In this document: positions 14,960 through 22,923 of the stretch, in pieces
How positions within the stretch are numbered: position 1 is the first letter of the stretch
How the letters are laid out: the number at the start of each line of letters is the position of its first letter
DNA from: Hyphomicrobiales bacterium
GTDB taxonomy: Bacteria > Pseudomonadota > Alphaproteobacteria > Rhizobiales > Devosiaceae
Reading direction: 5' to 3'
Length of the DNA: 27,641 nucleotides
Assembly: GCA_027082895.1 (NCBI GenBank)
Contig: JALWTJ010000112.1
Coordinates: forward strand, 1-27,641
The notes under the pieces: model-generated
Databases searched by the model: none
Told to the model about the DNA's origin: nothing
Seen by the model: only the letters and a program-made list of their open reading frames with translations
Translations under genes and position numbers: made by a program

Positions 14960-16096
14960 CTATTTGCCCTTTGACCCGGGCTTGCTCTTTGGCTTGGTCT
15001 TTCCCTTGTTCTTGCCGGATGCCTTGGCCTTTTCAGCCTTTGCCGTCGCCGCATGCCGCTTGTCGCTGCGCTCCTTGGCCGCCGCGTCCTCCGCTTCGAA
15101 AACTTCGACCAGCTCCTGCCAGCGATGGCAGGCCACATTGTGCTGATGGGCCGCATGATCCAGAAGCGGCTCCTCGGTACGGCACCGGTCGATCGCAAAA
15201 CGGCACCGGGTCTGGAACTTGCAGCCCGGCGGCGGATTGGTGGGGGAGGGGATTTCCCCCTCCAGCTTGTCCACCACGCTGTCATCATCCGGATCAAGGG
15301 ACGGAATGGCCGACAGCAATGCCCGCGTATAGGGGTGGCGTGGATTGGCGAACAGTTCCCGCGTTGGCGCCGTTTCCACCAGCCGCCCCAGATACATCAC
15401 CGCCACATGATCGCACACATGGGCGACCACGCTCAGATCGTGGCTGATGAACAGGAAGGTCAGCCCCATTTCCTGCTGGATATCCTTGAGCAGGTTGAGT
15501 ACGTCCGCCTGAATGGATACATCCAGCGCCGCCACGCTTTCGTCCGCTACCACGAAGCGCGGACGTGACACCAGCGCCCGGGCAATGGAGATGCGCTGCC
15601 GCTGCCCGCCCGAAAATGCGTGGGGGAAGCGGCGCAGATGTTCCAGATTGAGGCGGCACTTGGCGGCAATTTCGCGCACCCGTTCGTCCGTTTCCGCCTT
15701 TGACGCGGTAATGCCCATTACTTCCAGCGGTTCGGCTATGATGTCCCGAACCGTCATGCGCGGGCTCAGGGCCGCGTAAGGATCCTGAAAGATCAGTTGC
15801 GCACGGGTGCGATAGTCCTTGAGATCACCCTTTTCGATGGCCGCCAGATCATACTTCTTTTCCCCATCATCATAGGTCAGGTCGCCCCGCGTGATCGGTA
15901 CCGCCCGCAGCAACGCCCGCCCCAGCGTTGTCTTGCCGGAGCCGGATTCCCCCACCAGTCCGAAGAAACTGCCCTTTTCGATGTCCAGATCGACACCCTC
16001 GACAGCGCGCACGACGGGTTTCTTGCCCAATCCACCCCCGCGTACGCCAAAGTGAACCGAAAGATCGCGAACTGAAATTAGCGGCGTATCACTCAT
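14960..16096 (-). CDS. Oligopeptide/nickel-class ABC transporter, second ATP-binding protein (DppF/OppF type)
   Basis: 378 residues. Walker A is GLVGESGSGKTTLGRAL, the Q-loop LIFQDPYAALSPR, the signature FSGGQRQRISIARAL, Walker B FVVADESVAALDVS (Ser in place of the usual Pro after ADE) and the switch LFISHDLSVVAHV. The C-terminal oligopeptide-type extension has HPYTRALLSAIPSLDP and the cysteine-bearing GCKFQTRCRFAIDRC. Residues about 335-378 add a Lys/Ala/Gly-rich tail (KERSDKRHAATAKAEKAKAS and on to KGK), unusual for the family, perhaps contacting lipid or nucleic acid by charge. Its ATG overlaps the stop of the partner ATPase by four bases. It is the last gene of the operon. Confidence 0.9.
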   Translation of the reverse strand: MSDTPLISVRDLSVHFGVRGGGLGKKPVVRAVEGVDLDIEKGSFFGLVGESGSGKTTLGRALLRAVPITRGDLTYDDGEKKYDLAAIEKGDLKDYRTRAQLIFQDPYAALSPRMTVRDIIAEPLEVMGITASKAETDERVREIAAKCRLNLEHLRRFPHAFSGGQRQRISIARALVSRPRFVVADESVAALDVSIQADVLNLLKDIQQEMGLTFLFISHDLSVVAHVCDHVAVMYLGRLVETAPTRELFANPRHPYTRALLSAIPSLDPDDDSVVDKLEGEIPSPTNPPPGCKFQTRCRFAIDRCRTEEPLLDHAAHQHNVACHRWQELVEVFEAEDAAAKERSDKRHAATAKAEKAKASGKNKGKTKPKSKPGSKGK

Positions 16097-17109
16097 GTGG
16101 TCTTGGTTCCCTGATCATTGTTGGCCGGATCCAGCAGATGGCAGGCCACCTGATGCCCTTCCCGGGTCTGGGTAAACTGTGGAATGTCTCTGGCACAGCG
16201 TCCCTGAATGACCACCGGGCACCGAGTATGAAACACACAGCCGGAGGGCCGTTCCAGCGGTGAGGGGATATCCCCGGGGATCGGCACCAGCGGCTTGTCC
16301 AGATCGTCCAGCTGCGGCAGGGCGGCAATCAGCCCTTGCGTGTAGGGATGTCCGGGATTGCGGATCACTTCCCGGACCGGCCCCTGTTCCACCAGTCTCC
16401 CCAGATACATCACGGCCACCTTGTCGGCGGTCTGCGCGATCACGCCCAGATCGTGGGTGATGAAAATGATCCCCATGTGGAAATCCTTCACCAGATCCTT
16501 CATCAGGTCGATCACCTGCGCCTGAATGGTCACGTCCAGGGCCGTCGTGGGTTCGTCCGCAATCAGCAGTTTGGGCTTGGTCGAAAGGGCCATGGCGATC
16601 ATGGCGCGCTGGCGCATGCCCCCCGACAATTCGAAGGCAAACTGCCTGAAGCGGGTGCTGGCATCCGAGATTCCCACCCGCGCCAGCATTTCGATGGAAA
16701 GCTCCGTCGCCTGCCTGGTGGTCATGTCGGAATGGATCTGCAACTGTTCCACCATCTGGTCGCCGATGGAGATGGCCGGGGCAAAGCTGGCCATGGGCTC
16801 CTGGAAGATCATCGAGATCGCCCCGCCGCGCACCACCTTGAGGTCGCTGGAGGTCTTCAGGGACATGATGTCCACCGGTCCGTCTTCCAGATGCAGGGTG
16901 ATCCGGGTCTGCTCCCCATATACCGCATTGCTCGGATTCAGCTTCATCAGGGATTTGGCGGTTACCGATTTTCCGGAACCGCTTTCCCCGACGAGTCCCA
17001 TGACCTCACCCTGCTCCAGGGAAAAGGACACATCGTCCACCGCCGTGATCCGCCCCTCGTCCGTATCGAACTGAAGATTGAGATGTTCAACGTCTATAAG
17101 CCGGCTCAT
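16093..17109 (-). CDS. Oligopeptide/nickel-class ABC transporter, first ATP-binding protein (DppD/OppD type)
   Basis: 338 residues. Walker A GLVGESGSGKSVTAKSL, Q-loop MIFQEPMASFAP, signature FELSGGMRQRAMIAMAL, Walker B LLIADEPTTALDVTIQ and switch IFITHDLGVIAQT are all intact. The C-terminal part has the family's HPYTQGLIAALPQLDDL and the cysteine motif GCVFHTRCPVVIQGRC. It pairs with the following ATPase as a heterodimer to drive the two permeases. The start overlaps the permease stop by one base (TAATG) and its stop overlaps the next start, so translation is coupled along the operon. Confidence 0.9.
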   Translation of the reverse strand: MSRLIDVEHLNLQFDTDEGRITAVDDVSFSLEQGEVMGLVGESGSGKSVTAKSLMKLNPSNAVYGEQTRITLHLEDGPVDIMSLKTSSDLKVVRGGAISMIFQEPMASFAPAISIGDQMVEQLQIHSDMTTRQATELSIEMLARVGISDASTRFRQFAFELSGGMRQRAMIAMALSTKPKLLIADEPTTALDVTIQAQVIDLMKDLVKDFHMGIIFITHDLGVIAQTADKVAVMYLGRLVEQGPVREVIRNPGHPYTQGLIAALPQLDDLDKPLVPIPGDIPSPLERPSGCVFHTRCPVVIQGRCARDIPQFTQTREGHQVACHLLDPANNDQGTKTT

Positions 17110-18281
17110 TAACTGGTTTCCCCGTATGGGTCTGCCGCATCCCGCAGTCCGTCACCGACGAACACGAATGCCAACACGAGAGTGATAAAGAAAATGACGG
17201 GTATGAAATACCATTGGTAGTTGAGCAGAACATCAGCACTGGTGACGTTCTGCAACATGACCCCAAGGGAATTCACCGGATCCTTCAGCCCCAGCCCGAT
17301 AAAGCTGAGGGCGGTTTCCGAAAGCACCATGTAGGGAAAGGAAATCACAAGGTCCACAATGATGTAGGAGGTGAAACTGGGCAGCAGGTGCTTGCGGATG
17401 ACATGGCTTGCCGATGCGCCGCACAGCTGGGCCGCCAGCACATATTCCTGATTGCGTTCCGTCAGCAGATGGGTGCGCACCCGCCGCGCCAGTGTCGGCC
17501 AGCCGATGAAGCCCAGGATGATCGAGATGAAAAAGAACCGGGTTTCCGCGCTCCAGGTATCGGGCACGAATGCCGCCAGCGCCATGAACAGGGGGATCGC
17601 CGGAACGGTTCGGATTGTGTCCGTGATCATCTGCAGGATGCTGTCCAGCCAGCCCCCGTAATAGCCCGAAACGCCACCGATGATCAGGGCCATGACAAAG
17701 GCAATGAACACGCCGATGGTGCCCACCGCCATGGACGTGTTGATGGCGGCAAAGGTACGCGAAAAGATGTCCTTGCCCGTTGAATCGGTGCCGAACAGAT
17801 GGATCTGCCCCTTGTCCACCCCGAACAGGTGGGTGTCAAAGGTCATGCCAAACAGCTTGTAAGGGGAGCCCTTGACAAAAAACTGCATGTAGCGGCGGTC
17901 TTCGAGCCCCGTCTTGACCGTCGTGACCCAGCGGAAATTGGTCTTGATCGAACGCTCCCGGGTTGTCGTATAGATGAACGGGCGCGCCGAGAAACCGTTT
18001 TCATCCCAGAAACGGGGGATTTCGGGTGCACCGTTCTGATATTCCTTGTCCCGCCCGGCAATGGTGGGGTCGTACGGGGTAAGGAAGGGCGAAAATAGGC
18101 CGGACAGGATCAGTATGATCAGCACCCACGCGCCCACAAGTGCAGACTTGTTCTTCTTGAACCGTTGCCAGATCAGCTGGCGCTGGGAGGCGGTAAAATA
18201 GGCTTCCTTGGCCTTCTGGGCGGCCGCTTCCCGGGCAGTGGTCGTTGGGGTGGTGTTGGATGTGTCGGTCATGGCACTCAC
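17109..18281 (-). CDS. Oligopeptide-class ABC transporter permease (DppC/OppC type)
   Basis: 390 residues. A polar N-terminus (to about 35) precedes the first membrane segment SALVGAWVLIILILSGLFSPF. A long periplasmic insertion of about 110 residues (for example TNFRWVTTVKTGLEDRRYMQ and HLFGTDSTGKDIFSR) follows, typical of the YejE/AppC branch. The remaining five segments form the BPD_transp_1 domain, with the ATPase-coupling EAA-like loop around YVLAAQLCGASASHVIRKHLLPS. Its start overlaps the upstream permease stop by four bases (18278-18281). Confidence 0.9.
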   Translation of the reverse strand: MSAMTDTSNTTPTTTAREAAAQKAKEAYFTASQRQLIWQRFKKNKSALVGAWVLIILILSGLFSPFLTPYDPTIAGRDKEYQNGAPEIPRFWDENGFSARPFIYTTTRERSIKTNFRWVTTVKTGLEDRRYMQFFVKGSPYKLFGMTFDTHLFGVDKGQIHLFGTDSTGKDIFSRTFAAINTSMAVGTIGVFIAFVMALIIGGVSGYYGGWLDSILQMITDTIRTVPAIPLFMALAAFVPDTWSAETRFFFISIILGFIGWPTLARRVRTHLLTERNQEYVLAAQLCGASASHVIRKHLLPSFTSYIIVDLVISFPYMVLSETALSFIGLGLKDPVNSLGVMLQNVTSADVLLNYQWYFIPVIFFITLVLAFVFVGDGLRDAADPYGETS

Positions 18282-19282
18282 TTCAGGATTGATCGACGTA
18301 CGCGCGGGTCCATTACGGCCAGTAGCAGGTCGGTCAGGAAGTTGATGGTGACGATGGAGGCCGTCAGCAGGAAAATGATGGCGCCGGCCAATTGCTGGTC
18401 ATTGGATTTGGCCAGCGCATCGATCAGCAGCGAACCGGCCTCGGTAAGGGTCAGGATCAGTGCCACCACCGGCAATTCGTTGAAAATCCGGTTCAGGTCG
18501 AACCCCAGGGAATTGATGATGGGGGCGAGAGCATGCCGTGCCGGATAGCGCATCAGCAGACGGCGCCCGGACACCCCGCGCGCCTCCGCGGCGGTTACAT
18601 AGAGCTTTCCGATTTCATCGGACATCAGGGCGCGCACCGTCTGGATGGCAAAGGCGGTTGCCGACCAGCCCAGAATGAACACCGGCAGCCAGGCATGCTG
18701 AAGAAAATCGACCAGCTTGGGCCATGACCACGCCGCGTCCCGGAACTCCTTGGAAAAAAGCCCGGTCAGGCTTTCGCCAAAATAGATGGTGGAAAACAGC
18801 ATGATCATCAGCGCCAGCAGGAAGTTGGGCAGCGCCAGCCCGAGATAGGAAATGAAACGAAGAACATTGTTGACGATCCGGTTTTTTGAAACCGCCGCAT
18901 ATATGCCCACCGGTATCGCGATCATGTAGGCAAGCACCAGGGCCGCCAGACTGAGACCCAGACTGATCTTGAACTTGTCCCCCAGCAACTGGGAAATGTT
19001 GAGCCTGAGAATGCAGCTGTCGCCGAAATCGCCCTGAAAGGCATACCAGACCCATTTGCCCCAGCGTTCGATATAGGGCCTGTCCAGACCCAACCGGACC
19101 CGTTCGGCCTCGATATCGGCGGTGGTGATGACAGCCCCTTGCGTGTTCTTGAAGGCGATGTAGCGCTCGGCACAGTCACCGGGCACAAGTTCCATCAGGG
19201 AAAAGACGATGAAGGAAACCAGCAGCAGCGTCAGGATGGCCAGCACGGCGCGCGTTGCGGCAAATCGGGCAAATTGAAACAT
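18278..19282 (-). CDS. Oligopeptide-class ABC transporter permease (DppB/OppB type)
   Basis: 334 residues. An N-terminal membrane anchor (about 9-33, FAATRAVLAILTLLLVSFIV) is followed by a periplasmic region of about 70 residues (ELVPGDCAERYIAFKN, WGKWVWYAFQGDFGDS), then five membrane segments with the EAA loop around YVTAAEARGVSGRRLLMRYPARHAL. The long loop and overall layout resemble the AgaB-like branch found in alphaproteobacteria, several members of which serve sugars rather than peptides. It follows the binding-protein gene after 126 bases that contain a strong stem-loop. Confidence 0.9.
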   Translation of the reverse strand: MFQFARFAATRAVLAILTLLLVSFIVFSLMELVPGDCAERYIAFKNTQGAVITTADIEAERVRLGLDRPYIERWGKWVWYAFQGDFGDSCILRLNISQLLGDKFKISLGLSLAALVLAYMIAIPVGIYAAVSKNRIVNNVLRFISYLGLALPNFLLALMIMLFSTIYFGESLTGLFSKEFRDAAWSWPKLVDFLQHAWLPVFILGWSATAFAIQTVRALMSDEIGKLYVTAAEARGVSGRRLLMRYPARHALAPIINSLGFDLNRIFNELPVVALILTLTEAGSLLIDALAKSNDQQLAGAIIFLLTASIVTINFLTDLLLAVMDPRVRRSILK

Positions 19283-19356
19283 GTCCCCCCCTGGAAAACT
19301 CGGGCATTCTGAAAGTCGGGTGCGGGCAGAGAGCTCCGCCCGTACCGGTTCGTGAC

Positions 19357-19390
19357 GTTCGCCCCCGGCCGATATTGGCCGGGGACGAAC
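19357..19390 (-). promoter_or_regulatory. 14-bp intercistronic stem-loop after the ABC binding-protein gene
   Basis: On the minus strand GTTCGTCCCCGGCC (19390-19377) pairs with GGCCGGGGGCGAAC (19370-19357) around a 6-base loop. All 14 positions pair in minus-strand RNA, one as a U-G wobble; on the plus strand that position is a C-A mismatch, so the structure suits the coding transcript. No T tract follows. It begins 18 bases past the binding-protein stop. Confidence 0.75.
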
Positions 19391-19408
19391 AGTTTTACAT
19401 CACGCGGT

Positions 19409-21457
19409 TTATTCGTCCAGGAACCACTGGTCACCCCGGTAGGGATAGGCCCAGTAATAGTCGTAGGACGCGGTCTTGAACTCGGGAACATTCTTCAGAA
19501 CGTTGCGATGGAAGACCGGCGACACGGCTTTCACGGTGCCGATGAACAGCAGTTGCTTGGTCATGCGTTCGACCATGCGCGCGCCGATGGCGGCCTGCTC
19601 GTCCGAGCCGGGGGTAGCCGACTGGAAGGCAGCAATATCGGCAATCGAGTCGTTGACCCATGCCGGGGGCTCGACACCACGTTCGCCATTGCTCTCGATA
19701 TATTCAGCCCACAGCATGCCGGTGCGGTGTGCGAAATAGTTCTCGAACGGGGGAACGAACTCCTCGTTGTTGCCAAGGATAACGGCCAGGGGCTGGCTCT
19801 TTTCCCAGCTGCCGACCGAGAGCTGGTTGGCGGACTGTGCCGAACGGTACTCGTCGGCGGTGATTTCCTTCACCGTCGTCTTCACACCGACTTCGGCCCA
19901 GTTCTGCGCGACCAGTTCGTTCACCTTGGCCGATGTGCCCTGGGTAGCGAACTGAATGTTCAGAACCAGAGGCTTGCCCGAAGGCAGATCGCGCCATCCG
20001 TCACCATCCTTGTCCACAAAACCGATGGAATCCAGCAGCGCCTTGGCACCTTCCGGATCATATTCGGTCTTGTACTGCAGCATGTCTTCGGAAATGAACC
20101 CGGGAGTTGGCGAGAAGGCAACATACTGCTGGATCTGACCCTGCCCGAAATAGGCAACATCGTTGATTTCCTGCCGGTTGATGGCCACGGACATCGCTTC
20201 ACGGAACTTGATGTTGTTGAACAGTTCACGCTTTTCCAGATCTTCGTCCGTCACGTTGAACGAGAATACCGGGAAGGAGATCTTGGGTTCGAGCCAGACG
20301 GTGTAATCGCCCTTTTCCTGATTTTCAAGCAGGATCGGAGCCATGTCCAGCTGCAGGGACTGCGTCTTGTAGTCCACTTCGCCGTTGATCATCTTGAGCA
20401 CGCGAACTTCCGTTTCCGTCACGAAGGTTTCATCCATCTCGTTGACATAGGGAAGCTGGTGCCCGGCCGTGTCCACCTTGAAATAATAGGGATTGGGCAC
20501 GAAATGCCGTCCCTCGGTGGATTCGCGGACAACGATATGGCTTTCCAGCGTCGGGGCGGCAGCGAAAGGCATGTTCGCGACCTTGTCCGGGCTGTTCAGC
20601 ATCGGGGTGGCGGTATCCATCCAGTCCGAGTTGCCGAAATAGGCCTTGATCACTGCATACCCGTTTTCGAACCCGAGAGCCTGGGCTTCCGCGTCGGCAT
20701 TGGGGTTGATGGCGGGATGGAAGCGGCCCAGCAGATGCTTGGGCTGGAAAGCCTGCGCATAATGGTTGGCAAAGTGGCTCAGAAGGCCCGGCTTGGGAGC
20801 CGGCAGCTTGAACACGACCGTGTACGGATCCGGCGTTTCCACCGTCATCCGCTCGCCACCCACAAGAACATAGTCCTTGGTCTTGGCCATCACGTTGGGA
20901 TCAAGTTCCAGATTGTCATACCAGAACTTGATATCCGCGGAGGTGAAGGGCTCGCCATCGGACCATTTGTGGCCCTTGCGCAGATAGAAGGTCAGCTCGG
21001 TATAGTCATCGTTCCATTTCCAGCCCTTGGCCACGTTGGGAACAATGGTTTCCAGATCGTCCGAGTAGCGCACCAGGTTGACATGGCGAATGGACATCAT
21101 GTCCGACGTGCCTGCTTCGGTGGCGTTGGAGATGATGTCCAGCGTGCCGCCATAATGGCCGATCTCGTCATAAGGGACGACCACCAGCGGTTCTTCGGGC
21201 AGACGCTCGGCAAGCGGGGGAAGATCCGGGTTGCCCTGAATCTGGCTGTTGAAGGCGGCGATGGAAGCATCATCGCGCGACGAAATGTCAAGGGTGCAGT
21301 TCGCGGCAGCTTCGAACTCGGAAAGTTCGTACTGCTGCGGATATGCACCGGCAGCCACGCCCATGCTGTCGCTGACGGTGATTGCCGGGCAAGCAGCGCC
21401 CTGGGCAATTCCGGTCAGCGCCATGAGCGCAACGCCAGAAAGTAGGATTTTCTTCAT
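19409..21457 (-). CDS. Oligopeptide/nickel-class ABC transporter, periplasmic binding protein (SBP family 5)
   Basis: 682 residues, larger than DppA/OppA (about 530), as in the extended alphaproteobacterial branch. Signal peptide 1-20 (MKKILLSGVALMALTGIAQG). The family-5 signature region is visible as VPNVAKGWKWNDDYTELTFYLRKGHKWSDGEPFTSADIKF, here split over about residues 141-180, and later FNNIKFREAMSVAINRQEIN. AGAAAACCCAAT precedes the ATG, a weak ribosome site. It is the first gene of a five-gene importer operon with a leader of roughly 245 bases. The substrate cannot be read from sequence: peptides, sugars, opines and esters are all known in this class. Its operon converges on the phosphonate monoester hydrolase gene, which suggests but does not prove a phosphorus ester. 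Confidence 0.9.
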   Translation of the reverse strand: MKKILLSGVALMALTGIAQGAACPAITVSDSMGVAAGAYPQQYELSEFEAAANCTLDISSRDDASIAAFNSQIQGNPDLPPLAERLPEEPLVVVPYDEIGHYGGTLDIISNATEAGTSDMMSIRHVNLVRYSDDLETIVPNVAKGWKWNDDYTELTFYLRKGHKWSDGEPFTSADIKFWYDNLELDPNVMAKTKDYVLVGGERMTVETPDPYTVVFKLPAPKPGLLSHFANHYAQAFQPKHLLGRFHPAINPNADAEAQALGFENGYAVIKAYFGNSDWMDTATPMLNSPDKVANMPFAAAPTLESHIVVRESTEGRHFVPNPYYFKVDTAGHQLPYVNEMDETFVTETEVRVLKMINGEVDYKTQSLQLDMAPILLENQEKGDYTVWLEPKISFPVFSFNVTDEDLEKRELFNNIKFREAMSVAINRQEINDVAYFGQGQIQQYVAFSPTPGFISEDMLQYKTEYDPEGAKALLDSIGFVDKDGDGWRDLPSGKPLVLNIQFATQGTSAKVNELVAQNWAEVGVKTTVKEITADEYRSAQSANQLSVGSWEKSQPLAVILGNNEEFVPPFENYFAHRTGMLWAEYIESNGERGVEPPAWVNDSIADIAAFQSATPGSDEQAAIGARMVERMTKQLLFIGTVKAVSPVFHRNVLKNVPEFKTASYDYYWAYPYRGDQWFLDE

Positions 21458-21708
21458 ATTGGGTTTTCTCCGTTCAGGTTGGTAAAAACTATGCGCGATG
21501 GCCGCACGGGGCCGGCGAAATACGGTATTTTTCTTTCAGATGTGACTTCGCGGCCTGCTGACCGTTCCGCACAGGTACCCGGCACGTTTCCCGTCCCGTA
21601 TGGCCTGTGCAGTCTGGCATTTGCCCGCTTCTCCTCCTCCCAAAGGCAGCGATTGCGCACGGGCACTGATTTCTTGATTCATTTTTTCTCAGCGCCCTCA
21701 GGTGAACA
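21458..21708 (-). other. Long untranslated leader of the ABC importer operon
   Basis: About 250 bases between the predicted promoter and the binding-protein ATG. It contains a purine stretch GGGAGGAGGAGAAG (around 21630-21645) followed by an ATG opening a short frame that ends at 21489, and an earlier ATG (around 21681) opening a 48-codon frame. Neither resembles a known protein. I see no recognised riboswitch, but a leader this long leaves room for post-transcriptional control. Confidence 0.35.
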
Positions 21709-21737
21709 AGAATGAACGTGCGCTCGGGCTGTGTCAA
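21709..21737 (-). promoter_or_regulatory. Probable promoter of the ABC importer operon
   Basis: On the minus strand TTGACA (21737-21732), a 17-base spacer and CATTCT (21714-21709), which matches three of six -10 bases. It is the best sigma70-like pair in the 533-base gap before the operon. A second TTGACA at 21892-21887 has no matching -10. Confidence 0.5.
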
Positions 21738-21765
21738 GAAACTTACAGGCGGCTGTAACAGTTTC
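21738..21765. promoter_or_regulatory. Imperfect 28-bp palindrome abutting the -35 box
   Basis: GAAACTTACAG (21738-21748) and CTGTAACAGTTTC (21753-21765) are inverted copies around GCGG, differing only by a 2-base indel. The core TTACAG/CTGTAA is exact. It lies directly upstream of the -35 box of the importer promoter, the usual place for an activator. The binding protein is not identifiable. Confidence 0.5.
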
Positions 21766-21990
21766 ACCACGCTGCTGCGAAGATTTCGTGACATTTGGGG
21801 CGGTCAGAGAGGGCGCCCGGAATTGAAGAACCACGAAGGGCAGCGCGGGGTTTCCAGAGCCTTTCGTGAAGGGTGATGAGAAGTTTTGTCAAAAATAGTA
21901 ATGAAACATCAAATGGATATGGAAGGTGCCCTGATCAGATGACATCCGTATTTTGGTAAAGGGTTCCCCCGGCCCCGGATATTGATTCGT

Positions 21991-22827
21991 TCAGGCCGTG
22001 GCCATGATGGCGATGCCGACGGCCACGATACCCGCCGCCGTCAGACGCAGGCGCCAGGGCCGTTCGTGCAGAACGATGACGCCGATCAGTGCCCCGAACA
22101 GCACCGAGGTTTCTCTAAGGGTGGAAACGAGGCCGAGCGGGGAAAGGGAATTGGCGTAGATGACCAGCCCGTAGGCGGTGGCCGATATGACTCCGCCGGC
22201 CATGCCCGTAAGGGCCTGCTTGCGGCCCATGTTCAGGAGTTTGCCGGCGCGCCGGAAAGTGATGAACAGGGTTACGAAAGCCTCGAAGATGAACAGCCAT
22301 CCGATATAGCTCAGTGCCGCTCCGGCATGGCGCACGCCCAGCCCGTCTGACAGGGAATAGGCGGCAATGTTTGCTCCGGTCAGCAGGGCCGTCAGCAGCA
22401 GACCGGGGGGCATTTTCCCCCGGAACGCATCCCCGGAAAGCATGAGGATGCCAAGGGTAACAATGATGATCCCGACCCATTCCTGCACCGACAGGGCCTC
22501 CCCGGCAAGCACCAGCGCACCAAGGGCAATCAGAACCGGCGAGATGCCCCGCGCAATGGGGTAGGAATGGGACAGATCCCCATCCGTATAGGCTCGGTAA
22601 AGCAGATAATAATAGTAGAAGTGGATGATGGTGGATGCCAGGAGGAACGGCCAGCTTTCCGGGGCGGGCAGGGGGGAGTTCAGCGCCAGCACGATGCCGA
22701 ACGTCACATGCCCCAGGGAAACCAGCCCCAGCGAGATAAGCCGGTCACCACTGGCCTTGACCATGGCGTTCCAGGTAGCATGCAGCAGCGCTGCCGTCAG
22801 AACGAGCAGGAAGACGGTCGAACTCAT
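21991..22827 (-). CDS. EamA/DMT-family membrane transporter
   Basis: 278 residues with about ten hydrophobic segments arranged as two EamA repeats (about 1-135 and 145-275). The first has TAALLHATWNAMVKASGD, a form common in this subgroup, and SYPIARGISPVLIALGALVLAGEALS; the second ends LRETSVLFGALIGVIVLHERPWRLRLTAAGIVAVG, matching the conserved repeat end (…P…a.l.….l.E). Members export or import amino acids, amines and other metabolites. It follows the alcohol dehydrogenase gene on the same strand after 96 bases containing a hairpin, so it may belong to the same transcription unit. The substrate is unknown. Confidence 0.85.
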   Translation of the reverse strand: MSSTVFLLVLTAALLHATWNAMVKASGDRLISLGLVSLGHVTFGIVLALNSPLPAPESWPFLLASTIIHFYYYYLLYRAYTDGDLSHSYPIARGISPVLIALGALVLAGEALSVQEWVGIIIVTLGILMLSGDAFRGKMPPGLLLTALLTGANIAAYSLSDGLGVRHAGAALSYIGWLFIFEAFVTLFITFRRAGKLLNMGRKQALTGMAGGVISATAYGLVIYANSLSPLGLVSTLRETSVLFGALIGVIVLHERPWRLRLTAAGIVAVGIAIMATA

Positions 22828-22873
22828 TGGACGCTCTCACCGGCGCGGGGAACACAGACCTTGTCCTTCCTTG

Positions 22874-22898
22874 TTGCCCCGGATTGGGTCCGGGGCAA
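22874..22898 (-). promoter_or_regulatory. 10-bp perfect stem-loop between alcohol dehydrogenase and EamA genes
   Basis: TTGCCCCGGA (22874-22883) and TCCGGGGCAA (22889-22898) with a 5-base loop. No T tract follows on the minus strand. The arm core TTGCCCC recurs in the hairpin at 27070-27099. It may reduce read-through into the EamA gene, or be a copy of a dispersed palindromic element. Confidence 0.5.
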
Positions 22899-22923
22899 GA
22901 AAGCCCGTCCGGTGATGGCCACC

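Noticed and set aside
14692..15297. 201-codon minus-strand frame extending past the end of the ATPase gene
   Set aside because: Most of it is an out-of-frame reading of the ATPase; the part beyond has no similarity or start signal of its own.
19352..21445. 697-codon plus-strand frame opposite the ABC binding protein
   Set aside because: The minus strand has a signal peptide and family-5 binding-protein motifs; the plus frame has none and begins inside a gene boundary hairpin.
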